A stretch of DNA of 6,807 bases. Source: an uncultured Lachnospiraceae bacterium (lineage in GTDB: Bacteria; Bacillota; Clostridia; Lachnospirales; Lachnospiraceae). Below are positions 1-6,466 of this stretch, one piece after another (position 1 is the stretch's first letter; each line of letters opens with the position of its first letter). The translations under genes and the position numbers were made by a program. The DNA is taken from NCBI GenBank assembly GCA_948665105.1, contig CAPNGW010000127.1, positions 1 to 6,807 of the forward strand, written 5' to 3'. The notes below the pieces were generated by a model. That model saw nothing but the letters and a program-made list of their open reading frames with translations. It searched no databases and was not told where the DNA came from.

Positions 1-84
1 GGAGAGGAAGGCGTTCCCGGCGATACGGACCCGCCCCCACAGGGGCCCCCTGATGAAATCCATGAAGGCGATATTTTCGGATAG
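1..84 (+). CDS. C-terminal tail of an unidentified upstream gene (partial), possibly a tandem penicillin-binding protein
   Basis: Frame 1 is open from the window edge to a TAG at 82-84 and gives 27 residues rich in Pro, Gly, Asp and Glu (the middle reads DTDPPPQGPPDE). It has no recognisable domain. A low-complexity, acidic, proline-rich end like this is common on extracellular tails of membrane-anchored proteins. Clostridial dcw clusters often carry two class B PBP genes in tandem, or an FtsL-like gene, just before this position, so a PBP tail is an inference from context only. The gene lies on the same strand as everything downstream and ends 60 bases before the PBP start, with a hairpin between them. 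The family cannot be decided from this fragment. Confidence 0.5.
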   Translation, partial: GEEGVPGDTDPPPQGPPDEIHEGDIFG

Positions 85-89
85 CACAT

Positions 90-137
90 AACCTCAGAAA
101 AAGCATAATAGACTATAGTAACTGCTTTTCTGAGGTT
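90..137 (+). terminator. Imperfect hairpin with short T tract: weak terminator or RBS-masking structure
   Basis: Bases 90-101 (AACCTCAGAAAA) pair exactly with 126-137, A102 is bulged, and GC at 103-104 pairs with GC at 124-125. The loop is about 19 bases. The stem runs into TTTT at 136-139, so it could act as a weak Rho-independent terminator for the upstream gene. The large loop, A/T-rich upper stem and only four Ts argue against a strong one. The same 3' arm holds the Shine-Dalgarno of the next gene, so control of translation is an alternative reading. Confidence 0.5.
131..135 (+). promoter_or_regulatory. Shine-Dalgarno of the PBP gene, inside the hairpin 3' arm
   Basis: TGAGG lies 9 bases before the ATG at 145 and is the only Shine-Dalgarno-like sequence near that start. 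In the hairpin at 90-137, its GAGG (132-135) pairs with CCTC at 92-95. When the RNA is folded the site would be hidden. Confidence 0.5.
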
Positions 138-144
138 TTGCTGT

Positions 145-1887
145 ATGCAGCGCAATAAGACGTATAACAGAAAAAAGATTCTCATTGCCTTTATCGCGAT
201 TTTTCTGGTTTTGGTGACCTTGAGTGCAAGACTTGTGTATCTGATGGTGTTTTGCTCGGAGTATTACGGGCAGAAGGCGGAAAATCTCCATGAGCGGGAA
301 AGGGACATTAAGGCGGCCAGAGGGAAGATTATCGATGCCAAAGGAACCGTTCTTGCCACCAACCGCACGGTCTGCACCATTTCTGTGATTCACAGCCAGC
401 TTGAGGATAAGGAGCGGGTGATCCGGGTTCTGTGCCAGGAGCTGGGATTGCCGGAGGAGACTGTCCGCAAGCGTGTGGAGAAAAACAGCTCCATTGAACG
501 GGTGAAATCCAACGTGGACAAAAAGACCGGGGACGCCATACGCGCTCACGATTTGGCGGGAGTAAAGGTGGATGAGGACTACAAACGTTACTACCCATAC
601 GATTCTCTGGCTTCCAAGGTGCTGGGATTTACCGGGGGAGACAATCAGGGTATCATTGGCCTGGAAGTGAAATATGAATCATATCTGAAGGGCACCAACG
701 GAAAGATTCTGACCCTCACAGACGCGCGAGGGGTGGAGATTGAGAATGCCGGGGAGCGGCGCCAGGAGCCGGTGGACGGCTATGACCTCCATGTCAGTCT
801 GGATTACAATATTCAGATGTATGCCCAGCAGGCGGCAGCCAAGGTGCTGGAGTCCAAGGAGGCGGACAGCGTGTCGGTCCTCCTTATGAATCCTCAGAAC
901 GGGGAAATTATGGCTATGGTGAATCTGCCGGAGTTCAATCTGAATGAGCCCTTTGTCCTGCCGGCCGTGGAAAATGAGGAAAATACTGCCTTAAAGCTTT
1001 CGGAGGAGGAGAAGCAGGACCTGTTAAACAAAATGTGGCGAAACCAGTGCATTAACGACACTTACGAGCCCGGTTCCACCTTCAAGATTATGACTGCTTC
1101 GGCAGCTTTGGAGGAACGGGTGGTGGAGTTAAGCGATACATTTTTCTGCCCCGGCTATAAGATGGTGGAGGATCGGAAAATCCGCTGCCATAAGGTGGGG
1201 GGACATGGCTCCGAGGACTTTATTCATGGGATTATGAACTCCTGTAACCCGGTATTTATTGAGCTGGGGCTGCGGCTGGGCATTGACAATACGTACGATT
1301 ACTTCCGACAGTTCGGTCTTCTTAAGAAGACCAACATTGATTTGCCGGGAGAAGCGGCCACCATCATGCACAAGAAGGAAAATATGGGGCAGGTGGAGCT
1401 GGCCACGGTGTCTTTTGGCCAATCCTTTCAGATAACGCCCATGCAGCTTGCCACCACCGTATCCTCCCTTATCAACGGAGGAAACCGCATCACTCCTCAT
1501 TTCGGTGTATCTATTCAGGATTATCAGGGAAACCTTATAGAAGAGCTGACCTATGAGACCCAGAAGGGAATTGTCAGTGAGGAGACCTCCGAAACCCTTC
1601 GTATGCTGCTGGAAAAGGTAGTCTCTGAAGGCTCCGGGAAGAATGCCGCCATCGAAGGCTATACCATCGGTGGCAAAACAGCCACCTCACAGACCCTGCC
1701 CAGAAGCGCCAACCGCTACATATCCTCCTTTATCGGCTTTGCACCGGCGGAGAATCCACAGGTCCTGGCCCTGGTCATCATCAACAACCCCAAGGGAATC
1801 TACTACGGCGGAACCATTGCGGCGCCGGTGGTGAGGGAGATTTTTTCAAACATCCTTCCCTACATGGGCATTGAGCGGGAGGAATAA
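145..1887 (+). CDS. Class B penicillin-binding protein (SpoVD/FtsI type), peptidoglycan D,D-transpeptidase
   Basis: This 580-residue protein is a septal or sporulation transpeptidase that cross-links stem peptides outside the membrane, normally paired with an FtsW-family polymerase such as the one encoded downstream. A basic N-terminus (NRKK, 8-11) is followed by one membrane segment at about 12-34. The PBP dimerisation region begins with RGKIIDAKGTVLA (59-71), and the transpeptidase domain covers roughly 240-570. The catalytic motif is S311-T-F-K314 in EPGSTFK, the second motif is S366-C-N368, and the third is K511-T-A513. The third motif is normally KTG, so the Gly-to-Ala change is notable. 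The protein ends soon after the transpeptidase domain and has no PASTA domain, unlike B. subtilis SpoVD, which is longer. The ATG at 145 gives a normal anchor start and has a modest Shine-Dalgarno at 131-135. Sequence alone does not separate a division role (FtsI/PBP2B) from a sporulation role (SpoVD). Confidence 0.95.
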   Translation: MQRNKTYNRKKILIAFIAIFLVLVTLSARLVYLMVFCSEYYGQKAENLHERERDIKAARGKIIDAKGTVLATNRTVCTISVIHSQLEDKERVIRVLCQELGLPEETVRKRVEKNSSIERVKSNVDKKTGDAIRAHDLAGVKVDEDYKRYYPYDSLASKVLGFTGGDNQGIIGLEVKYESYLKGTNGKILTLTDARGVEIENAGERRQEPVDGYDLHVSLDYNIQMYAQQAAAKVLESKEADSVSVLLMNPQNGEIMAMVNLPEFNLNEPFVLPAVENEENTALKLSEEEKQDLLNKMWRNQCINDTYEPGSTFKIMTASAALEERVVELSDTFFCPGYKMVEDRKIRCHKVGGHGSEDFIHGIMNSCNPVFIELGLRLGIDNTYDYFRQFGLLKKTNIDLPGEAATIMHKKENMGQVELATVSFGQSFQITPMQLATTVSSLINGGNRITPHFGVSIQDYQGNLIEELTYETQKGIVSEETSETLRMLLEKVVSEGSGKNAAIEGYTIGGKTATSQTLPRSANRYISSFIGFAPAENPQVLALVIINNPKGIYYGGTIAAPVVREIFSNILPYMGIEREE

Positions 1888-1892
1888 GCGGC

Positions 1893-1921
1893 TTGCATAA
1901 TTGTGAAAAAAGTTTTATACT
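1893..1921 (+). promoter_or_regulatory. Candidate sigma-A promoter upstream of mraY
   Basis: TTGCAT (1893-1898) and TATACT (1916-1921) are 17 bases apart. The -10 box matches consensus at 5 of 6 positions, but the -35 box matches only in TTG. Transcription would start near 1928, giving a leader of about 40 bases before the mraY ATG. The site lies in the 82-base gap after the PBP gene, which has no convincing terminator, so readthrough from upstream is also likely. The AT-rich gap makes a chance match possible. Confidence 0.35.
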
Positions 1922-1969
1922 TGATTGGTTAAAGGCAAATGAGTAAAAGAGTAAACGAGGTGTAAACGT

Positions 1970-2935
1970 ATGACAGAGAAAATTGTGATTCCGGTGATAT
2001 CTGCCTTTGCAGTCACTGCACTGCTGGGGCCGGTGGTGATTCCCTTTTTGCGGAGACTGAAGGTAGGGCAGACCGAGCGCAAGGAATTGAAATCACATTT
2101 GAAAAAGGCGGGGACCCCCACCATGGGCGGACTGATGATTCTGGCAGGAATCATATTAACGTCACTTTTCTATATGAAAGAGTACCCGAAGATCATTCCC
2201 ATTCTCTTCGTGACGGTGGGTTTTGGAGTGATTGGCTTTCTGGATGATTATCTGAAGGTGGTGCTGAAACGGTCTGACGGTCTTTTGGCCTGGCAGAAGA
2301 TGCTGTGTCAGATTCTGGTTACCGGAATTTTTGCTTTCTATCTTGTGAACTTTACGGATGTGTCCTTAAAAATGCTAATCCCCTTTACGGGAGGCTTTAC
2401 GGATGGACTCTATCTGGATTTGGGCTGGGCTACAGTTCCGGTGATGTTTCTGGCAGTGATTGGAACCGTGAACGGGGCCAATTTTACAGACGGGGTGGAT
2501 GGCCTGGCTTCCAGTGTCACTGTGCTTATCGCCACATTTTTTACAGTGGTGGCCATCGGAACGGGAAGCGGAATTGAACCCATTACCTGTGCCGTGGTGG
2601 GGGCGCTTTTGGGCTTTCTCCTCTTTAACGTCTACCCGGCCAGTGTGTTCATGGGAGATACGGGCTCCCTGGCTCTGGGTGGCTTTGTGGCCTCCACGGC
2701 TTACATGATGCAGATGCCTATTTTTATACTGATTGTGGCACTGATTTACTGGATTGAAATTTTCTCCGTCATTATACAGGTGACATATTTTAAGAAAACC
2801 GGAGGAAAGCGGATTTTCCGCATGACCCCCATCCATCATCACTTTGAGCTGGGCGGCTGGTCCGAGACCCGGGTGGTGGCGGTATTTTCCATTACCACCG
2901 CCGTGCTGTGCCTGATTGCACTGGTGGGAATATAA
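1970..2935 (+). CDS. mraY: Phospho-N-acetylmuramoyl-pentapeptide transferase (MraY)
   Basis: MraY is the integral membrane enzyme that transfers phospho-MurNAc-pentapeptide from UDP to undecaprenyl phosphate, making lipid I and releasing UMP. The 321-residue length is normal for Gram-positive MraY. The expected motifs appear in order: GTPTMGG at 48-54, FLDDYLK at 90-96 with the Asp pair D92/D93, NFTDGVDGLA at 171-180, FMGDTGSLALGG at 227-238 with the Mg-binding-type Asp D230, and the PIHHHFELGGW loop at 287-297 with the histidine triplet 289-291. About ten hydrophobic segments are spread along the chain. GAGGTG at 1957-1962 sits 7 bases before the ATG and supports this start. It follows the PBP gene by 82 bases and precedes murD by 36, which fits one transcription unit. 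No key residue is missing. Confidence 0.98.
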   Translation: MTEKIVIPVISAFAVTALLGPVVIPFLRRLKVGQTERKELKSHLKKAGTPTMGGLMILAGIILTSLFYMKEYPKIIPILFVTVGFGVIGFLDDYLKVVLKRSDGLLAWQKMLCQILVTGIFAFYLVNFTDVSLKMLIPFTGGFTDGLYLDLGWATVPVMFLAVIGTVNGANFTDGVDGLASSVTVLIATFFTVVAIGTGSGIEPITCAVVGALLGFLLFNVYPASVFMGDTGSLALGGFVASTAYMMQMPIFILIVALIYWIEIFSVIIQVTYFKKTGGKRIFRMTPIHHHFELGGWSETRVVAVFSITTAVLCLIALVGI

Positions 2936-2971
2936 GAAGCGAAAACAGAAGCGGAAGGAGCGAAAAGCCGG

Positions 2972-4396
2972 ATGGACAATTACAAGGAAATACCTTCCGG
3001 GCATATCGGTATGTCCGACAATAGAAGCAAATACGAAAACAAACGATTTCTGGTGTTTGGATCGGGCCTCAGCGGGATTGCAGCTGTGGAGCTTCTGACA
3101 GAAAAGCAGATACCGGTGGTTTTGTACGACGGGAAGGCGGATTTGGATATACTGGCATTGCGGGAGCGGTATCCGTATCTTGGGGCTTCGGTGCCCATCT
3201 ATGGGGGAGAGATCCCCAAAGAGATTCTTGACCATATTGACATTGCCGTTTTAAGCCCTGGTGTGCCCACTGATTTGCCTCTGGTGAACCAGATGCGTCA
3301 GCAGGGAATCGAAATCTGGGGAGAGATTGAACTTGCGTATGTGTTCTCTCTGGGCCGGGTGCTTGCCATTACCGGAACCAACGGCAAGACCACAACCACC
3401 ACGCTGCTGGGAGCCATTATGGAGCAGGCCTCCCCGGATGTGAAGGTGGTGGGAAATATCGGAATCCCTTACACCAGGGTTGCCGGAGAGACCACCGAAA
3501 ATACTGTGGTTGTGGCAGAAATCAGCAGCTTCCAGCTTGAGACCATCCACAGCTTTTGCCCGGAGGTGTCGGCTATCTTAAACATTACGCCGGATCATCT
3601 GGATAGGCACCACACCATGGAGAATTACATAACGGTTAAGGAGCGCATTACCAGGAACCAGAAGGCCTCCCAGACCTGCGTGCTGAATTATGAGGATGAG
3701 GCGCTTCGCGCCTTCGGCCAGACCCTTAAGATAAATGTGGTCTGGTTCTCATCCCGTTGCCGCCTGGAGCGGGGGGTATACCTGATGGACGGAGAGATTC
3801 ATTATGCAGATGAAGATGGAGATGTGGTTGTGCTAAGAACTGATGAGCTTCAGATTATCGGGAAGCACAATTATGAGAATGTGATGGCTGCGGTAGCCAT
3901 GGCTTTAAGCTTTCAGGTGCCCATGGACATCATTCGCCGTACCGTGAAGACCTTTCGGGGGGTGGAGCACCGCATCGAGTACGTGACTGAAAAGCGAGGT
4001 GTAAGATTTTACAACGATTCCAAAGGGACCAATCCCGACGCGGCCATTCAGGCCATCCGGGCCATGGATTGGCCTACGCTGTTAATCGGTGGCGGCTATG
4101 ACAAGGGCTCCCGGTATGAGGAATGGATTCAGGCCTTCGGGGGCAAGGTGAAGAAGCTGGCGCTTTTGGGCGCTACCAGACAGAAGATAGCGGATGCAGC
4201 CATATCCTGCGGTTTCCCCAAGGAGGATATTTTATTTGTGGAGAGCCTTGAGGAGGCGGTGCAGGAGTGCTATGCAAATGCAGAATCCGGTGACGCTGTG
4301 CTCTTGTCACCGGCCTGCGCAAGCTGGGGCATGTTTCAAAATTACGAGGAGCGTGGACGGATATTCAAGGAATTGGTAATGGAAATTGAGGAGTGA
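2972..4396 (+). CDS. murD: UDP-N-acetylmuramoyl-L-alanine--D-glutamate ligase (MurD)
   Basis: MurD is the cytoplasmic ATP-dependent ligase that adds D-glutamate to UDP-MurNAc-L-Ala. Its three domains are visible. The N-terminal UDP-binding fold has GSGLSG (30-35) and SPGVP (95-99). The ATPase domain has the P-loop GTNGKTTTT (135-143), EISSFQLE (183-190), NITPDHLDRH (204-213) and K223, which fits the position of the carbamylated lysine of Mur ligases. The C-terminal domain has GVEHRIE (330-336), NDSKGTNPDA (348-357) and SPACASWGMFQNYEERG (446-462). AAGGAG at 2955-2960 lies 11 bases before the ATG. Met14 (codon at 3011) is an alternative start but has no Shine-Dalgarno. With the first start the protein is 474 residues, somewhat longer than the roughly 450 usual for the family, and the extra residues are all N-terminal. 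The stop lies 4 bases before the ftsW ATG. Confidence 0.97.
   Translation: MDNYKEIPSGHIGMSDNRSKYENKRFLVFGSGLSGIAAVELLTEKQIPVVLYDGKADLDILALRERYPYLGASVPIYGGEIPKEILDHIDIAVLSPGVPTDLPLVNQMRQQGIEIWGEIELAYVFSLGRVLAITGTNGKTTTTTLLGAIMEQASPDVKVVGNIGIPYTRVAGETTENTVVVAEISSFQLETIHSFCPEVSAILNITPDHLDRHHTMENYITVKERITRNQKASQTCVLNYEDEALRAFGQTLKINVVWFSSRCRLERGVYLMDGEIHYADEDGDVVVLRTDELQIIGKHNYENVMAAVAMALSFQVPMDIIRRTVKTFRGVEHRIEYVTEKRGVRFYNDSKGTNPDAAIQAIRAMDWPTLLIGGGYDKGSRYEEWIQAFGGKVKKLALLGATRQKIADAAISCGFPKEDILFVESLEEAVQECYANAESGDAVLLSPACASWGMFQNYEERGRIFKELVMEIEE
4388..4393 (+). promoter_or_regulatory. Shine-Dalgarno of ftsW, within the last codons of murD
   Basis: GAGGAG ends 7 bases before the ATG at 4401 and overlaps the last two Glu codons of murD. 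It decides the ftsW start. The in-frame TTG at 4386 overlaps this site and has no ribosome binding site properly placed before it, so it is unlikely to be used. The arrangement suggests translational coupling with murD. Confidence 0.85.
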
Positions 4397-4400
4397 TGGA

Positions 4401-5540
4401 ATGAAGCAGAACAAGGTCCGGTACTTTGATTACAGCCTCTTATTTATCGTTATTTTTTTGATTTGCTTTGGACTTGTGATACTCTACAGCACCAGCTCTT
4501 ACAATGGTGAGGTAAAGTTCGACGATGCAGGGTTTTATGTGAAACGGCAGATACGGGCGACGCTTCTGGGCTTTGCTGTGATGTTTATTGTGGCCAGGAT
4601 TGATTATCATTTCTGGAAATATTTCTGGCTGCCGGCTTATATTGTGGCCTTTGTGCTGTGTGTGCTGGTTATGTTCGTAGGCGATGAGGCCAACGGTTCC
4701 AGACGATGGTTCCGCTTAGGGCCTTTGTCCATTCAGCCCTCGGAGCTGGCGAAGCTGGCCATTATCATTTTTCTGGCGGTCATTATCAGCAATGCGCCCA
4801 AAACCATGGATAAATTCCTGTCTGTGGTCAAGGTGATTGCGCTGGCGATTCCCATGGTGGGAGTGGTGGCAATGGAGAATTTAAGTACCGCTGTGATTAT
4901 CCTGGGGATAGCCGTGACCCTGGTCTTTGTTTCCAGCCCCAAATACCTTCAGTTCATACTGGTGGCCGGTGGGATTGTAGCCACGGGGGCTCTGTTCCTT
5001 CTGGCCAGCCAGATGACAGGCCAGGTATACCGGATTCAGCGAATTGCCATCTGGCTGGACCCGGAGAAGTACGAGAAAGGGTATCAGACCCTGCAGGGAC
5101 TTTACGCCATCGGCTCCGGTGGACTTTTCGGCAAGGGGCTGGGCTCCAGTATGCAGAAGCTGGGATTTGTGCCGGAGGCCCAGAACGATATGATTTTTTC
5201 CATCATTTGTGAGGAGCTGGGACTTTTCGGAGCTATCTGTGTAATTCTCCTGTTTCTGCTTTTGATCTGGCGGTTCATGGTGATTGCCAACAACGCGCCG
5301 GATTTGTACGGGGCTCTGATTGTCACCGGTATTATGGCTCACGTGGCCATTCAGGTTATCTTAAACATAGCAGTGGTGACAAACACCATACCCAACACGG
5401 GAATTTCCCTTCCCTTCATCAGCTACGGCGGTTCTTCGGTACTGTTTCTGATGGCGGAGATGGGGCTGGCCTTAAGCGTGTCCCGGGGGATACAGTTTGA
5501 AGAAGAGACGGAAAGCTCTGCCATACGGAGGACATTATGA
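4401..5540 (+). CDS. ftsW: Lipid II polymerase of the SEDS family (FtsW/SpoVE)
   Basis: This 379-residue multi-pass membrane protein polymerises lipid II into glycan strands together with a class B PBP, here probably the one encoded at 145-1887. Recognisable SEDS features are GSRRWFRLGPLSIQPSE (99-115), the large extracellular loop with GYQTLQGLYAIGSGG (227-241) and GLGSS (246-250), PEAQNDMIFSIICEELG (257-273), and NTGISLPFISYGGSS (332-346). D263 in NDMIF lies where the Asp essential for RodA/FtsW polymerase activity is found. The segment that usually reads like PDLGTA is ENLSTA here (159-164). About ten hydrophobic helices are evident. The ATG at 4401 is chosen over the TTG at 4386 because GAGGAG sits 7 bases before it. 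The gene starts 4 bases after murD and overlaps ftsQ by 4 bases. SpoVE, the sporulation paralogue, cannot be excluded by sequence alone. Confidence 0.96.
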   Translation: MKQNKVRYFDYSLLFIVIFLICFGLVILYSTSSYNGEVKFDDAGFYVKRQIRATLLGFAVMFIVARIDYHFWKYFWLPAYIVAFVLCVLVMFVGDEANGSRRWFRLGPLSIQPSELAKLAIIIFLAVIISNAPKTMDKFLSVVKVIALAIPMVGVVAMENLSTAVIILGIAVTLVFVSSPKYLQFILVAGGIVATGALFLLASQMTGQVYRIQRIAIWLDPEKYEKGYQTLQGLYAIGSGGLFGKGLGSSMQKLGFVPEAQNDMIFSIICEELGLFGAICVILLFLLLIWRFMVIANNAPDLYGALIVTGIMAHVAIQVILNIAVVTNTIPNTGISLPFISYGGSSVLFLMAEMGLALSVSRGIQFEEETESSAIRRTL

Positions 5541-6286
5541 TAAGGGAAGAGCGAAAAAGAAAAAAGAGGCGGAAGGCCTGGGGCCTGATTATCCTGACTT
5601 TGCTATTGGTTCTGGCCATTGCAGCGCTGGTGGTGGTGAAGGTCTTTACCGTGGAAAATGTGGTGGTTAAGGGCAATGACCTCTACGAGGATGCCATGAT
5701 TGAGGAGTGGGTGCTGAACGATGAGTATTCCTGGAATACCTTGTATGTATATTTGAAATACAAGTTCCGGGAGCCGGAGCCCATCCCCTTTGTGGATACC
5801 ATGGAGATTACCATGAAGCTGCCTCACACCATCGAGATACAGGTGTACGAAAAGGGCCTTCTGGGCTATGTGCATCTTGATAGCCTGGGGCAGAATGCGT
5901 ATTTTGACAAGGAGGGCTTCGTGGTGGAAACCTCCACGGAGCTGATTGAGGGAATCCCTGAAATTTCGGGACTGAATGTGGAGTCAGTGGTGCTCTACGA
6001 ACAGCTTCCCATCGGAGAGAGCAGAGTGCTTAAGAATCTTCTTTCCCTGACCCAGACGTTGAAAAAATATGAGCTGGTGCCGGAACGGATTGTTTACGGG
6101 GTGGACAAGACCTACACCCTGGAGTACGGTTCTATAAGGGTGCTCATGGGAACTGCCGGGGCTTTCAGCGATAAGGTACTCCGCATGACGCAGATTATGC
6201 CACGGCTTGAGGGCATGAGTGGCATCCTGCATTTGGAGAGCTGGACAGAAAATACAACGGATATTACCTTTGAGAAATTGGAGTGA
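5537..6286 (+). CDS. ftsQ: Cell division protein FtsQ/DivIB
   Basis: This 249-residue bitopic membrane protein is predicted to be the divisome scaffold that joins FtsL and FtsB/DivIC and supports septal synthesis. The N-terminus is short and strongly basic (REERKRKKRRK, 3-13), followed by one membrane helix at about 15-36. A POTRA-type segment follows directly (FTVENVVVKGN, 37-47, through about 105), then the beta domain with the family-typical YFDKEGFVVE (122-131). The C-terminus is short and charged. The ATG shares ATGA with the ftsW stop (5537-5540), a classic coupled overlap, and GGAGGA at 5527-5532 lies only 4 bases before the start. FtsQ/DivIB diverges quickly, so the call rests on topology, these motifs and the position between ftsW and ftsZ. 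The cytoplasmic part is shorter than in many Gram-positive DivIB proteins. Confidence 0.92.
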   Translation: MIREERKRKKRRKAWGLIILTLLLVLAIAALVVVKVFTVENVVVKGNDLYEDAMIEEWVLNDEYSWNTLYVYLKYKFREPEPIPFVDTMEITMKLPHTIEIQVYEKGLLGYVHLDSLGQNAYFDKEGFVVETSTELIEGIPEISGLNVESVVLYEQLPIGESRVLKNLLSLTQTLKKYELVPERIVYGVDKTYTLEYGSIRVLMGTAGAFSDKVLRMTQIMPRLEGMSGILHLESWTENTTDITFEKLE

Positions 6287-6327
6287 GAATTATGTGGAAA
6301 AATTTTTGAAAAAAATACAATTTTAGG

Positions 6328-6356
6328 TTGATTAATTAGTAGAAAAATTATATTAT
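6328..6356 (+). promoter_or_regulatory. Candidate sigma-A promoter for ftsZ
   Basis: TTGATT (6328-6333) and TATTAT (6351-6356) are separated by exactly 17 bases. They match consensus at 4 of 6 and 5 of 6 positions. The predicted start near 6363 gives a leader of about 118 bases that contains both hairpins at 6383-6456. The ftsQ-ftsZ gap has no clear terminator, only A/T runs around 6296-6317, so ftsZ may be transcribed both from here and from upstream. Confidence 0.5.
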
Positions 6357-6382
6357 AGTGTATATGAGTGTATCGTTAGGGG

Positions 6383-6416
6383 CAGTAGAAAGCATATTTT
6401 TTGGAATTTTCTATTG
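6383..6416 (+). repeat. Tandem hairpin repeat, copy 1 (ftsZ leader)
   Basis: Bases 6383-6392 (CAGTAGAAAG) pair with 6407-6416 (TTTTCTATTG), with G-U pairs at 6385/6414 and 6392/6407. The loop is 14 bases and contains CATA followed by a T run and TTGGAA. The 32-base core at 6386-6417 is nearly the same as the second copy, which starts 40 bases further on. It lies downstream of the predicted ftsZ promoter. The function is unknown. Confidence 0.65.
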
Positions 6417-6421
6417 TATAT

Positions 6422-6456
6422 ATAATAGAAAGCATACTTTGGAAACTTTCTATTGT
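6422..6456 (+). repeat. Tandem hairpin repeat, copy 2 (ftsZ leader)
   Basis: Bases 6424-6432 (AATAGAAAG) pair perfectly over 9 bases with 6446-6454 (CTTTCTATT). The stem extends outward by a T-G pair and an A-T pair. The 13-base loop again holds CATA and TTTGGAA. The core at 6426-6456 is a copy of 6386-6417 with two bases fewer in the loop T run, one extra base after GGAA, and a few substitutions. It ends 10 bases before the ftsZ Shine-Dalgarno. There is no T tract right after it, so it does not look like a terminator. Confidence 0.7.
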
Positions 6457-6466
6457 CATGAATAAA

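Noticed and set aside
1895..1922. Sporulation sigma-E-like promoter in the mraY leader, considered because spoVD and spoVE are sporulation genes in Bacillus.
   Set aside because: The GCATAATT and TTATACTT words match the sigma-E consensus poorly, and the sigma-A reading fits better.
2375..3235. Long minus-strand open frame (286 codons) across mraY and murD.
   Set aside because: It lies opposite two well-supported conserved genes, is rich in His, Ser and Cys as antisense frames often are, and has no family features.
4386..4400. TTG at 4386 as the ftsW start.
   Set aside because: It overlaps the GAGGAG site and has no ribosome binding site of its own, while the ATG at 4401 is ideally spaced.
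4881..5342. Minus-strand open frame of 153 codons inside ftsW.
   Set aside because: It is antisense to conserved ftsW codons and has no recognisable protein features.
6294..6320. Terminator after ftsQ, suggested by A and T runs.
   Set aside because: AAAAATTTTT is a short AT palindrome with no GC stem, which is not enough for a Rho-independent terminator.
6338..6365. A third, degenerate copy of the ftsZ leader repeat, suggested by AGTAGAAA at 6338-6345.
   Set aside because: Only eight bases are shared, no matching 3' arm or loop words are present, and the region is AT-rich.
6364..6465. A 33-codon frame from ATG 6364 to TAA 6463-6465, ending at the ftsZ Shine-Dalgarno and spanning both hairpins.
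   Set aside because: It has no ribosome binding site, an AT-driven composition and a repeated FYC word that simply reflects the DNA repeat. It would have to be leaderless from the predicted start near 6363. I regard it as chance.
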